Notes: generated by a model not told the origin, from the sequence alone. DNA of 64,000 nucleotides from JACSRF01 sp963695505 (GCA_963695505.1 CAVOGX010000014.1:124001-188000), one strand, 5' to 3'. Positions 8,759 through 18,317 are shown, counted from the stretch's first letter. Made by a program: numbers and translations.

Positions 8759-9058
8759 ATGGATTTAGATATACCCCAAAATATTGATGTAATCATACGT
8801 CACAATCATGGCGAAATTCACGTAACTTTGGAAGATTGGATTAGGGTAGGGCCTGGCCCTCGGATAGGAACCGCACCAATTAAAGCAATCAATCGCATAA
8901 CAGGGAATCATTTACCATTAGAAATTATTCCACTACCATACCGCAATAATCTAGAATCCATTCAATCAATCATTAAAGGCAAATTTACAGATCCTTGGAA
9001 CCGCGATCAAAATACTTTGCAAAGGTTGAAGGACTCCTTGGAGCGGATGATTAAATGA
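8759..9058 (+). CDS. Small protein of unknown function within the purine operon
   Basis: A 99-residue protein I do not recognise. It is soluble with no signal or membrane segment. It has an acidic start (MDLDIPQNIDVIIRHNHG), a central GPGPRIGTAPIKAINRITG segment and a basic C-terminal helix ending RLKDSLERMIK. The ATG follows AGGGGA. The stop overlaps the purD start as ATGA. The coding sequence is clearly more AT-rich than the flanking genes and lacks the ACGGCCGT motif, which suggests recent acquisition. Confidence 0.7.
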   Translation: MDLDIPQNIDVIIRHNHGEIHVTLEDWIRVGPGPRIGTAPIKAINRITGNHLPLEIIPLPYRNNLESIQSIIKGKFTDPWNRDQNTLQRLKDSLERMIK

Positions 9059-11398
9059 TAACGAAATTAAATATTTTAGTTGTGGGCAACGGTGGGCGCG
9101 AACATGCACTGGCCTGGAAATTGGCGCAGTCGCCACGAGTGGGGGAGATTTTCGTTGCGCCGGGGAATGCGGGCACGGCCGTTTACGGCACAAACCTGCC
9201 CATTGGTGTGGAAGAAATCGACCGGTTGACGCTGTGGGCCAGGGAGGAAAAGATTGACCTGACCGTCGTGGGGCCAGAAGTGCCCCTGGCGCTGGGTATC
9301 GTGGACACATTTCAGACAGCCGGGCTGCCTATCTTCGGGCCAACCCAGGCTGCCGCGCAGTTGGAGGCGTCGAAAGCGTTCGCCAAGCAGTTTATGCAAG
9401 AGGTGGGCATTCCCACGGCCGTTTTCACCACCCATACAACTTACGATGAAGCGCTCAAGGCGCTGCACGCAACACCCACAGACCATGGCATGGTAATTAA
9501 GGCCAGCGGGCTGGCGGCGGGCAAAGGGGTTATGGTGTGCGACACGCAGCAGGAAGCCGAAGCCGCCTTGCGCGACATCATGCAGGCGCGGGCCTTTGGC
9601 GCGGCGGGCGACGAGGTAATTATCGAGGAGCGGCTGAGCGGGCCGGAGGTCTCCGTGCTAGCCTTCTGTGATGGGCAAACGGCCGTTCCCCTGGCCCCCG
9701 CTCGCGACCACAAACGCGCTTTCGACGGCGACGCCGGCCCCAATACCGGCGGCATGGGCGTCTACGCCCCGCCCCCCGACGTGGACGCCGCACTGGTTGC
9801 AGAAATCATGCGCACCGTCATCAACCCGGCCGTGCACGGCATGGCGCAGCGCGGCACGCCTTACGTCGGCGTGCTCTACGCCGGCATCATGCTCACGGCA
9901 AGCGGGCCAAAGGTGCTGGAGTTCAACTGCCGCTTTGGCGACCCGGAAACCCAGGTGATTTTGCCCCTGCTGGATGGCGACCTGGCGGAAATTATGCTGG
10001 CCTGCATTGCCGGAACCCTCACACGGGAAATGGTACAGGTCAAACCGGGGGCGGCGGCGACGGTGGTGATGGCCGCGCCTGGGTATCCCGGCAGCTACCC
10101 CAAGGGGCTGCCCATCACCGGCCTCGACGCCGTACCGCAGGATGTGCTGGTCTTTCATGCGGGCACTAAAATCAGCAACAACCAGGTTGTCACCAACGGC
10201 GGGCGGGTGCTGGCGGTGAGCGCCCTGGGGCAGAATTTGGCAACGGCCGTTTCTCGGGCCTATGCCGGTGTGCAAGCCATACATTTTGAGGGGGCGCATT
10301 ATCGGAAGGACATTGGCAAGGGCGCAGGGGGACAGGGGAGCAGGGGAGAAAATGCTCTCTCCATCGCTTCTCCACCCTTCCGCCCCTCCGCTTATGCAAA
10401 AGCTGGCGTAGATATTGCTTCCGGGCAGCGGGCGACGGAACTGATGAAAACGGCCGTTCAGGCCACCTTTGGCCCGGAAGTGCTGTCCGGCGTGGGCAGC
10501 TTTGGCGGGCTGTTTGACATTAGCAAGCTCAAAGAGATGGACGCGCCGGTGCTGGTCGCCTCCACCGACGGCGTGGGCACCAAAACCATGGTCGCTGCTC
10601 AGATGAGGCGCTGGGACACCATCGGCCAGGACATCGTCAACCATTGCCTCAACGACATTTTGGTGCAGGGGGCTGTACCGCTCTTTTTCCTGGACTACGT
10701 GGCCTCGTCAGGCTGGACCCGCAGCAAATTGCCACGGTGGTCGGCGGCGCGGCCAAAGCGTGCCAGGCGGCGGGCTGCGCCCTGCTCGGCGGCGAAACGG
10801 CCGAAATGCCCGGCGTCTACCAACCCGGCGAGCTGGACCTGGTGGGCACGATTGTGGGCGTGGTGGACGGGCGAAGATAATTGATGGCGCCCGCATTCAG
10901 GCCGGGGACGTGATTTTGGGGCTGCCCTCCAGCGGGCTGCACACCAACGGCTACACGCTGGCGCGTACCGTGCTATCAAACCTGGATTGGCATGAACCGC
11001 GCGCCGACTTGGGGCAGTCCATTGGCGAGGCGCTGCTGGCCGTACACCGGTCGTATTTGCGCGAGGTGCAGGCGCTGTGGGCGGCGGGCGTGGACGTGCG
11101 CGGGCTGGCCCACATTACCGGCGGCGGTCTGGTGGACAATCCGCCGCGCATTTTCCCAGAGGGGTTGGGGGCTGTGCTGCGGCGCGGCAGTTGGCCGGAA
11201 CCGCCCATTTTTGGCCTGATTCAGCGGCTGGGTGACATTGACGACGCGGAGATGGTTCACGTGTTTAACATGGGGCTGGGGATGCTGGTCGTTGTGCCGC
11301 CAGGTGATGTGGCGCAGGCGCGGCAGGCTGTGCCGGAAGCAGTGATTGTGGGCGAAATGGTCGCCGGCATAAGAGGAGTGAAAATATATGTTGTCTGA
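9055..11398 (+). CDS. purD: GAR synthetase - AIR synthetase fusion (PurD-PurM), frame-disrupted in the PurM part
   Basis: PurD (to about 10,320) makes GAR from phosphoribosylamine and glycine. It shows VVGNGGREHALAWKL, the ATP-grasp segment KASGLAAGKGVMV and LEFNCRFGDPETQ. PurM (from about 10,395) closes the imidazole ring and begins YAKAGVDIASGQRATELM, with STDGVGTKTMVA and GLPSSGLHTNGYTLAR. The two are joined without a stop or a start codon between them. The linker (about 25 residues, Gly/Ser then Pro-rich) is encoded by an octamer repeat. PurM changes frame near 10,712 and again near 10,877. The order PurD-PurM-PurN matches the eukaryotic trifunctional GART enzyme. Confidence 0.9.
10321..10397. 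repeat. Octamer repeat encoding the PurD-PurM linker
   Basis: 8-base units GCGCAGGG, GGACAGGG, GAGCAGGG and GAGAAAAT are followed by C-rich units TCGCTTCT, CCACCCTT, CCGCCCCT and CCGCTTAT. No in-frame ATG, GTG or TTG and no stop codon lie in this stretch, so the repeat joins the two enzymes in one frame. Confidence 0.75.
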
Positions 11399-12488
11399 AC
11401 AATATCCAATTTCCAATCTCCAAGTTGCTCGCCTGGTGGTCATGATTTCCGGGTCGGGCACGAATTTGCAGGCATTGATTGATGCGGTGAGTAACGGCCG
11501 TTTACCGGCGCAAATTGTGGGAGTCGTCAGCAACCGCCAGGCCGCCTACGGGCTGGCGCGGGCCAAAGAGGCGGGGATTCCCACACGGACCTTCCCCCTG
11601 AAGCCGTACAAAGAGGGGGGCAAAAGCCGGGAAGCCTACGACGCCGATCTTGCAAACTTGGTTGCAACCTTCCAGCCAGATCTGATTGTGCTGGCGGGCT
11701 GGATGCACGTCCTCAGCCCCGCTTTTCTCGATCTTTTTGTGGGGCAGGTGATTAACCTGCATCCCGCGCTGCCAGGGCAATTTGCCGGAACCCACGCCAT
11801 CCAGCGCGCTTTCGACGCCTACCGACAAGGCGAAATTGAGCACAGCGGGTGCATGGTGCACTATGCCATTCCGGAGGTGGATGCAGGGGAAGTGATTGCC
11901 TCAATGCCGGTTGCTATTAGGCCAGAGGATTCGCTGGCTGATTTCGAAGCGCGGATGCACGCCGCCGAACACGAACTGATTGTGGTAGCCACAGGCCGGG
12001 CGCTGCTGCGGCAGCAGGGCATCACCACGGCCAACGTGCTGGCGTGGATAGATTGGGCGTGGGCCCAGTGGCAAGGTTTGCTGGCGCAAATTCCGGCCGC
12101 ACGGCTGGCGGAACCCGGTTTGCCCGGCGGCTGGGCGGTGAAAGATGTCATCGCCCATCTGACCTGGTTTGAGCAAGAGATGGCGGGGCTGATTAACGAA
12201 AGGGTGCTAGCGGGATCGGAGTTTTGGCTGCTTCCGATAGATGAGCAAAATGCGGCAATTTATGCGGAGAATCGGGAACGGCCGTTAGCAGACATCCTCG
12301 CTGACGCAGAACTGGCGCATACGCAAATGCGTGCCGCTTTAGCCACCTTGAGTGATGCGGAGTTGCATGACCCGGCCCATTTTGCCCACATGCCTCCCGA
12401 TTGGCGGCCGTGGGAGATCATCGCCGGCAACACCTACGAGCATTATTTAGACCATATGCCGGCAATTCGCCAATGGCTGGCACAATAA
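11388..12488 (+). CDS. purN: GAR formyltransferase fused to a DinB-like domain
   Basis: The PurN part (residues about 14-200) transfers formyl from N10-formyl-THF to GAR. It has VMISGSGTNLQALIDA, INLHPALPGQFAGTHAIQRAF with the catalytic His, and PEVDAGEVI with the conserved Asp. Residues about 212-366 form a four-helix DinB/ClbS-like domain, recognised by GGWAVKDVIAHLTWFEQEM and WRPWEIIAGNTYEHYLDH. The join, QQGITTANVLAWID, looks like a former separate start. The first 13 residues derive partly from a CCAATCT-type repeat. The start overlaps the purM stop. The role of the DinB part is unknown. Confidence 0.9.
   Translation: MLSEQYPISNLQVARLVVMISGSGTNLQALIDAVSNGRLPAQIVGVVSNRQAAYGLARAKEAGIPTRTFPLKPYKEGGKSREAYDADLANLVATFQPDLIVLAGWMHVLSPAFLDLFVGQVINLHPALPGQFAGTHAIQRAFDAYRQGEIEHSGCMVHYAIPEVDAGEVIASMPVAIRPEDSLADFEARMHAAEHELIVVATGRALLRQQGITTANVLAWIDWAWAQWQGLLAQIPAARLAEPGLPGGWAVKDVIAHLTWFEQEMAGLINERVLAGSEFWLLPIDEQNAAIYAENRERPLADILADAELAHTQMRAALATLSDAELHDPAHFAHMPPDWRPWEIIAGNTYEHYLDHMPAIRQWLAQ
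11406..11428. repeat. CCAATCT-type heptamers in the purN leader codons
   Basis: Units CCAATTT, CCAATCT and CCAAGTT directly follow the purN start and encode part of the N-terminal extension before the conserved LVVMISGSGTN. Confidence 0.65.
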
Positions 12489-12499
12489 TCGCCGCCATT

Positions 12500-13084
12500 T
12501 TATTTGCCAGATAATGCCTGAATTTGCGGGTAGCGGAAGCAGTCTACCACGTGGTCGTTGACCATGCCCACAGCTTGCATAAAAGCGTAAACGATAGTTG
12601 GCCCCACGAAACTAAAGCCGTATTGTTTGAGAGCTTTGCTCATGGCCTGGGATTCGGCCGTTTCCGCCGGAAGCTCTTGCAATGTTCGCCATTGGTTCTG
12701 GATGGGACTGCCGTCCACAAACTGCCACAAAAAGCCGCTGAACGAGCCTTCTTTTTCCAGAATGTCTAGGAAGCCCCGCGCATTTTTAACCGCGGACTGT
12801 ACCTTGAGACGATTGCGCACAATGCCGGGATTTTGCAGTAGTTCAGCTATTTTTGCCTCATCGTAGCGCGCAATTTTTTCGACATCAAACTGGTCGAAGG
12901 CGGCCCAGTAGTTTTCCCGCTTCCGCAGGATGGTGATCCAGCTCAGCCCGGCCTGTGCCCCATCCAAAATGAGCTTGGCAAAGAGCTGGCGATCGTCATA
13001 TTCTGGCACACCCCACTCTACATCATGGTACTGCACATACAACGGTTCTTGCCCGCACCAGGTGCAGCGGTTTCTTTCATCCAT
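12500..13084 (-). CDS. tag: DNA-3-methyladenine glycosylase I
   Basis: A base-excision repair enzyme that removes 3-methyladenine. The 194-residue protein has the typical opening RCTWCGQEPLYVQYHDVEWG and the segment QAGLSWITILRKRENYWAAF. The C-terminal MVNDHVVDCFR, with Cys and His near both ends, forms the zinc site known for this family. It is convergent with purN, only 11 bases away. The gene is intact. Confidence 0.95.
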   Translation of the reverse strand: MDERNRCTWCGQEPLYVQYHDVEWGVPEYDDRQLFAKLILDGAQAGLSWITILRKRENYWAAFDQFDVEKIARYDEAKIAELLQNPGIVRNRLKVQSAVKNARGFLDILEKEGSFSGFLWQFVDGSPIQNQWRTLQELPAETAESQAMSKALKQYGFSFVGPTIVYAFMQAVGMVNDHVVDCFRYPQIQALSGK

Positions 13085-13292
13085 TTTTTCCCTCCAAGCC
13101 TAATCTCAATAATCAATAACACATTCAATTGCTTCTCTTTTTGCCGTTGATGAGGACTTTTTCTATAATCGCTAGTAGATTCCCCAAGAATCTTATCCTC
13201 TCTTTTAACAGTTATACAATCCGCATACACTGTCGATTCTCAACTTTCTGCCTGACAAGCATTGTGGGCTTGCCAGAGACAAGGAGCAAGTT

Positions 13293-13730
13293 ATGAAGGT
13301 AAGCAGTATTTTATCCACGAAAGTAAGTGGTATCGTCAAGGCCAAACCCGACGCAGCAATTCGGGAAGCAGCAAGCCTGATGTATCAGCACAATATCGGA
13401 GCGGTGGTTATCGTTGATGAGTCAGGTCAATTGGTGGGGATTCTCTCCGAGAGAGATATCGTGCGGAAGGCGGTCAAACACAATGCTGTGTTTGATATGG
13501 CCGTCAGTGAAGTGATGACAAAAGACGTGGTCACGGCGCAGCCCCAAGATGATTTGATGTCAGTAGCCCACACCATGACCGAAAGGCGGTTTCGCCACAT
13601 GCCCATTTTGGATGATGACAAACAGTTAATTGGCATCATCTCCATCGGCGATGTTTTGAAAGCGCAACGGGATAAGTATCGCGGCGAAATTGACACTTTA
13701 GAAACACAGTTAATGGCCGGTGAAGAATAA
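13293..13730 (+). CDS. Tandem CBS-domain protein
   Basis: A 145-residue protein made of two CBS motifs. The first (residues about 8-60) contains IREAASLMYQHNIGAVVIVD and GQLVGILSERDIVRK. The second (about 75-125) contains DDLMSVAHTMTERRFRHMPI and LIGIISIGDVLKA. Such stand-alone proteins usually bind adenine nucleotides and act as sensors; the partner here is unknown. AAGGAG precedes the start. It reads in the same direction as the reductase that follows 76 bases later. Confidence 0.93.
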   Translation: MKVSSILSTKVSGIVKAKPDAAIREAASLMYQHNIGAVVIVDESGQLVGILSERDIVRKAVKHNAVFDMAVSEVMTKDVVTAQPQDDLMSVAHTMTERRFRHMPILDDDKQLIGIISIGDVLKAQRDKYRGEIDTLETQLMAGEE

Positions 13731-13806
13731 CCATCTCCGGCGCACAAGTTGAGTTTAGAATTTCCCACTGAACCGAAAATGAGGGAGCAAAGCAAAGGAG
13801 CAAGCA

Positions 13807-15207
13807 ATGTCTAATGTAGGTACTGCGGAGAATCCGCTGCGAGTAGCTATTATTGGCGCCGGCCCGGCCGGATTTTATGCAGCAGAGCATTTGTATAAGC
13901 AGAAGCAGTTGACGGTGCAGGTGGATATGTACGACCGGCTGCCCACGCCCTTTGGGCTGGTGCGGAATGGTGTGGCGCCGGATCACCAAAAAATTAAGTC
14001 GGTAACGGCCGTTTTCCATCGTACCGCGCAAAAACCCGGCTTCCGCTTCTTTGGCAATGTGGAATTGGGCCTGAACGTTAGCGTGGCCGAACTGCGCCAG
14101 CATTATCATGCCATCATTTACACCACCGGCGCCCAGACCGACCGCGCCCTGAAAATTCCCGGCGCAGATTTAGCAAACCACCACCCCGCTACCGACTTCG
14201 TGGCCTGGTACAATGGCCACCCAGACTTCCGTGACTACCAATTTGATTTGTCACAGGAGCGCGTTGCCGTTATCGGCATCGGCAACGTAGCTATGGATGT
14301 GGCCCGTATTTTGTGCCGCACTCCCAATGAACTTAAAAAGACAGATATCGCCGATTATGCCCTGGAAGCTTTGAGTCATAGCAAAGTAAAAGAAGTATAC
14401 GTTTTGGGACGGCGCGGGCCAGCCCAGGCAGCCTTTACCACCCCCGAAATTAAAGAGTTAGGGGAAATGGAAGACACAGACGTCTTTACCGTTGCCGATG
14501 AAGTCGAATTAGATCCCCTCAGCGAAGAAGCCATGGCCGACAGCGCCGACCGGGGCACACTGCGCAAAGTGGAAATTATCCAAAGTTATGCCAGCAACCA
14601 GCCTACGGGCAAATCGCGCCAGTTGACGGTCCGCTTTCTTGTCTCGCCCACAGAGCTGTATGGGGATGAAAACGGCCGTGTCAAAGCAATGAAGCTGGTG
14701 CACAACGAACTGTACAAGACTGACGCCGGTTCATTGCGCCCCCGCGCTACAGACAAAACCGAAATGCTGGATGTGGGGCTGGTTTTTCGTTCCATTGGTT
14801 ACCTGGGTGTACCTCTACCAGGCGTGCCCTTCAATGATAGTTGGGGTGTCATTCTTAATGATGGCGGGCGCGTCATTGATCCGGAAAGCAAAAAGCCAGT
14901 CCGTGGTGAATACACAGCGGGCTGGATCAAGCGCGGTCCCAGCGGCGTTATTGGCACCAACAAACCTGATGCCGTATCCACTGTTGACCAGCTGCTGGAA
15001 GATTTTGAAAGCGGCAGCCTGCTGCAGCCCACACACCCTCAACCAGAAACCATTGAGGCGCTCATCGCCCAACGGCAGCCACACTACTTCACCTATGCTG
15101 ACTGGGAAAAGCTGGATGAGATTGAAGTAGCCAAAGGCGAAGCCCAGGGCCGCCCGCGGGTTAAATTTACCGGTGTAGAAGAGATGCTGCGCGCCCTGGG
15201 CAAGTAA
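13807..15207 (+). CDS. FprA-type ferredoxin-NADP+ reductase
   Basis: An FAD enzyme of the adrenodoxin reductase/FprA family that moves electrons between NADPH and ferredoxin. Seen are the FAD-binding VAIIGAGPAGFYAAEHL, DRLPTPFGLVRNGVAPDHQ, the NADP-binding VIGIGNVAMDVARIL, and the family signature AGWIKRGPSGVIGTNK. At 466 residues it is full length. AAGGAG precedes the start, the same spacing as the CBS gene upstream, so the two may form an operon. Confidence 0.93.
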   Translation: MSNVGTAENPLRVAIIGAGPAGFYAAEHLYKQKQLTVQVDMYDRLPTPFGLVRNGVAPDHQKIKSVTAVFHRTAQKPGFRFFGNVELGLNVSVAELRQHYHAIIYTTGAQTDRALKIPGADLANHHPATDFVAWYNGHPDFRDYQFDLSQERVAVIGIGNVAMDVARILCRTPNELKKTDIADYALEALSHSKVKEVYVLGRRGPAQAAFTTPEIKELGEMEDTDVFTVADEVELDPLSEEAMADSADRGTLRKVEIIQSYASNQPTGKSRQLTVRFLVSPTELYGDENGRVKAMKLVHNELYKTDAGSLRPRATDKTEMLDVGLVFRSIGYLGVPLPGVPFNDSWGVILNDGGRVIDPESKKPVRGEYTAGWIKRGPSGVIGTNKPDAVSTVDQLLEDFESGSLLQPTHPQPETIEALIAQRQPHYFTYADWEKLDEIEVAKGEAQGRPRVKFTGVEEMLRALGK

Positions 15208-15279
15208 GAATGCTGGACGCTGCATGCGGAATGAAGCAGCCAAAATCAGCATTCCAAGTGTATCGTGCAAAATAATTTT

Positions 15280-16187
15280 ATGGACGTAACCATTTACAGT
15301 GACGGCGGCGCAGACCCGAATCCCGGAATTGGGGGCTGGGCCGCCGTTTTGCGCTATGGCAGACGCGAAAAGGTATTGAGGGGGAATGATCCCAACACGA
15401 CAAATAACCGCATGGAGCTGCAGGCAGCAATTTCCGCGCTGAAGGCATTGAAACGGCCGTGTTCCATCGAATTTCTATACCGATTCCGAATATCTGCGCA
15501 AAGGCATCACCGAATGGATAGAGAAGTGGGCGGCCAAGAACTGGCAGCTAAGGGTGGCAAACCCGTTTCCAATGCGGACTTATGGCAGGAATTATGGCCG
15601 CTGGTGCAGCAGCACGAAATCAACTGGCATTGGGTCAAAGGGCACGCCGGGGATCCGCTAAACGAACGGGTGGACGATCTGGCTCGCCAGGCACGGCTAG
15701 AAATTACGCCCACCGCTGAACCAGACGAAAACATTCCCCGCCTCTACGTGCGTGCCTCCTGCAAAGGAAATCCTGGTCCCGGTGGGTGGGGTGTGGTGCT
15801 GGAAGAAAAGGGCGAGACACGGAGCAGGCTAGCGGGTCCGCCCTCAAAACCACCAACAACCGCATGGAGGTAACGGCCGTTATCGAAGGCCTTCTGTTGC
15901 TTCCGCCGGCAGTTCAGTCCAGCTCTTCACCACATCCGATTACGTTTACCAGGGTATCACCCAGTGGATTCACGGCTGGCGTCGGCGCGGCTGGCAAAAA
16001 AAGGATGGGCAGCCAATTGCCAATGCCGATTTTTGGCAAGCCCTGGATCAACTACTCAACCAATTATGCCATTCGCTGGATCAATGCCAAAAAACTGCCA
16101 GAGCCGTCACCAGCCCTGGCAGAAGCAGCCAAACTTGCTGTAAACGCCGTCCAAGTTTGCTCTGATTACTCTACATCTCGGACATAG
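15280..16187 (+). pseudogene. Protein with two tandem RNase HI domains, frame-disrupted
   Basis: The first domain carries the RNase H acidic residues: Asp in YSDGGADPNPG, Glu in TNNRMELQAA, Asp in FYTDSEYLRKG (in another frame near 15,473), and Asp in NERVDDLARQA. The second domain starts near 15,745 with RASCKGNPGPGGWGVVL. The usual first Asp is absent there, although TTNNRMEVTAVIEG is kept. The end is only weakly like RNase H. The frame changes near 15,471, 15,552, 15,825 and at least twice later. ATG 15,280 starts the conserved MDVTIYSDGG; a GTG at 15,265 is an alternative. The second domain is probably non-catalytic. Confidence 0.8.
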
Positions 16188-16386
16188 CGGCAGGTGGCAT
16201 GCAAAAAGGCAAATTACCCACCGGTGGCATGAGTTCCATCACTTCCACAATCTCAAACACCCGGCCATCAAAGCTGACCTCGCTCCCCACCTTTGGTTCT
16301 TCATCCACATTCATGATCGCCCCCGGGTGCTTGCCTCCCAATACCACATAACTAACTTTGTAGTAGGAAACCCCTTCTCTCATCAT
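16171..16386 (-). CDS. Small protein of unknown function
   Basis: A 71-residue protein without a recognised domain. It contains a compact beta-rich segment, VGSEVSFDGRVFEIVEVMEL. GGAG precedes the start. It follows the cyclic-nucleotide-binding gene by only six bases, so the two form an operon. Its 3' end overlaps the RNase H gene by 17 bases on the opposite strand. Confidence 0.65.
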   Translation of the reverse strand: MMREGVSYYKVSYVVLGGKHPGAIMNVDEEPKVGSEVSFDGRVFEIVEVMELMPPVGNLPFCMPPAAMSEM

Positions 16387-16392
16387 GAACTC

Positions 16393-16834
16393 CTATAATT
16401 CCGCTAAATTACGATGACGCAGTTTAAAAGACAAATCAATGGCCATGTTACGCATCACCATATACCCGATGTGGTTATTCTCCTGGCAAAGGTGATAAAA
16501 ATCATCGCTCTCGATGAGGTAAAGGGTTGCCCCCTCTTTGGTGGCCCGCACCGAAGCAGACCGATAGCCCTGGTCAATCAGCGCCATTTCGCCAATGACC
16601 TGCCCTTTTCCCAAAACGACCAGGCTGCGCGCATCTTCCAGGCCTTGAATAAACACCTCAGCAGCAGCCTTGGGCGACAACATACATTTCCGTGCCGGTG
16701 GTGTTTTGCTCCAAAATCATCTCTCCGGAACCAACTTTTACTTCGCGGCAAATAGCTGCAATGTCCGCCCATTCTGGCTCGCTTAGCCCATTGAAAAGTT
16801 GCACCCGCTTAAACAGTTCGGTAGTTACCGGCAT
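16393..16834 (-). CDS. Cyclic nucleotide-binding domain protein (Crp-like sensor, no HTH)
   Basis: About 147 residues. It begins TELFKRVQLFNGLSEPEWADI after a strong AAGGAGG. It continues with the CNB jelly-roll segments GEMILEQNTTGTEMYVV and GKGQVIGEMALIDQGYRSASVRA, which match the phosphate-binding cassette. There is no DNA-binding domain, so it is a stand-alone sensor or a partner subunit. One base appears to be missing near 16,670, splitting the frame inside the first half of the domain. The small gene at 16,171 follows closely. Confidence 0.85.
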
Positions 16835-16970
16835 ATTGTCCTCCTTGTGTCCTTGTTTTTTGGTTCTTTGGGGCCGGCATATGCTTTTATGTCAAATCTA
16901 TTGCGGCCCTTTTCAAAGAATTTTTTGCCCTGAACTCCTAAACTGCATTTTACCATAATCAGGCAAATAA

Positions 16971-16998
16971 TTGACTTTTAATCTCCAAGTGATAAAAT
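16971..16998 (+). promoter_or_regulatory. Sigma70-type promoter for tRNA-Leu
   Basis: TTGACT at 16,971-16,976 and TAAAAT at 16,993-16,998 are separated by 16 bases and lie 14 bases before the tRNA. The stretch 16,835-16,970 shows no gene. Confidence 0.65.
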
Positions 16999-17012
16999 TT
17001 CCATCTCCCTGA

Positions 17013-17097
<85 letters not shown>

Positions 17098-17106
17098 TGT
17101 AAACAA

Positions 17107-17136
17107 GTCCAACCTGCAACGGGTTGGGCTTTTTTA
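17107..17136 (+). terminator. Intrinsic terminator after tRNA-Leu
   Basis: CCAACC pairs with GGTTGG across a short loop (TGCAACG) and is followed by GCTTTTTT. Confidence 0.8.
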
Positions 17137-17163
17137 TTGGGGCAATTCTTCATCTACTCTTGT

Positions 17164-17191
17164 TTGAGAAATATCCCGCAAACTGTATAAT
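17164..17191 (+). promoter_or_regulatory. Sigma70-type promoter upstream of the repeat membrane protein
   Basis: TTGAGA at 17,164-17,169 and TATAAT at 17,186-17,191 have a 16-base spacer, 40 bases before the start codon at 17,232. Confidence 0.6.
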
Positions 17192-17231
17192 GGGTGCGCT
17201 AATTACGTAAAATCACAAGAGGGAAACATTC

Positions 17232-18284
17232 ATGTCCATATTTCTCATCGCTGTAGGGATTATCATTGGAATCATCATCGTTGGGGCAATCCTGGCTTTC
17301 GTTATTGCCCGATTTGACCGCGCTGTAGAACAAACAAAAGTTGAGCAAGAAAAAGGGGGGCAGGATTACAATCCCGCCTTAACTATGGGATTTTCTATCA
17401 AAACAACGGCCGATCCAGAAGAGCAGGTGAAAGAGGCACGCCGGTTAGCCGCTCAACAGGCTGCTGCGTTACCCCGGGGAGGAAACATGGGCATTGGCCG
17501 CCTGGGGCAGCCCTCCGATTTACGCACAGCGTTTAAGGGAGCGAAGGAAGACCCATGGACGGCTGCAAAGATAGCCGCCGTTCATGGGTGGGATGGAGTT
17601 CGGCTTGGTACTGGAGCGGCAACGGCCGTTGCCCCAGCGCCGGCTGCCGCCAAAGCAGGGGCGGCTCCTGCCCCAAGCGGGGAAATCGAGTTAGTGCCCG
17701 GCAAAGATTACCCAGTCATTGAAATTACCGACGACATGAGTCCGGCCGATAAACGCAAAGCACGCATCGCCAACGCCAAAGCTAAATCACAGGCGATGAA
17801 AGCGGCTAAAGCTGCTGGCACACCAGCCGCAGCCCCAGTTGCCACTGTCGCCACCGCCGCGCCAACCGCCGCTGCGGCCCCTGCTCCTGTGGCTGTAGGT
17901 AGTTCCAGAGCCAAATTACATTGAGATTACTGACAGCATGTCGCCCGACGATGTACGCAAGGCGCGCATCCACAACTTCCAAAGAGCGCTCCAAGTACAA
18001 CAAAGCGCTCAAGGCAGCAGGCATTGATCCCAGCGCCTCCACACCAGCGCCAGCGGCTGCGGCAGCCCCTGCGGCAGCCGACCGCACCCACACCTGCCCC
18101 TGCCCCTGCTGGAGGTGCTGACAGCGCTGCGCTGGCGGGAATCCCCAAGCCGGATTACATTGAGATTACGGATGATATGGCGCCTGACGACTTGCGTAAG
18201 GCGCGCATTCAGAATGCCAAGGAACGATCCAAGTACAACAAGGCTCTGAAAGCGGCGGGAATTGACCCTCACACGGTAGAGTAA
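17232..18284 (+). CDS. Membrane-anchored protein with a triplicated IEITDDM motif, frame-disrupted
   Basis: Not a family I recognise. One N-terminal membrane helix (residues about 3-27, IFLIAVGIIIGIIIVGAIL) precedes a cytoplasmic-type region. Then a unit of roughly 40 residues appears three times, near 17,695, 17,920 and 18,150. Its consensus is about YIEITDDMSPDDxRKARI, followed by a Lys/Ala-rich helix (NAKERSKYNKALKAAGID). Units are joined by long Ala/Pro linkers. Frames change near 17,905, 17,975 and 18,085; all three units read cleanly when followed across frames. The gene has its own promoter and terminator. Confidence 0.75.
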
Positions 18285-18317
18285 ACGGCCGTTTCCTGAT
18301 CAATCATCCACGTTGAA

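Noticed and set aside
9658..10644. Open frame of 328 codons on the - strand opposite purD-purM
   Set aside because: It is antisense to conserved PurD/PurM motifs and has a composition typical of a shadow frame.
17232..18284. Ala/Pro-rich region as a lipoyl-domain protein such as pyruvate dehydrogenase E2
   Set aside because: There is no lipoyl motif (DK) and no E2 catalytic domain; the repeated unit is IEITDDM...RKARI.
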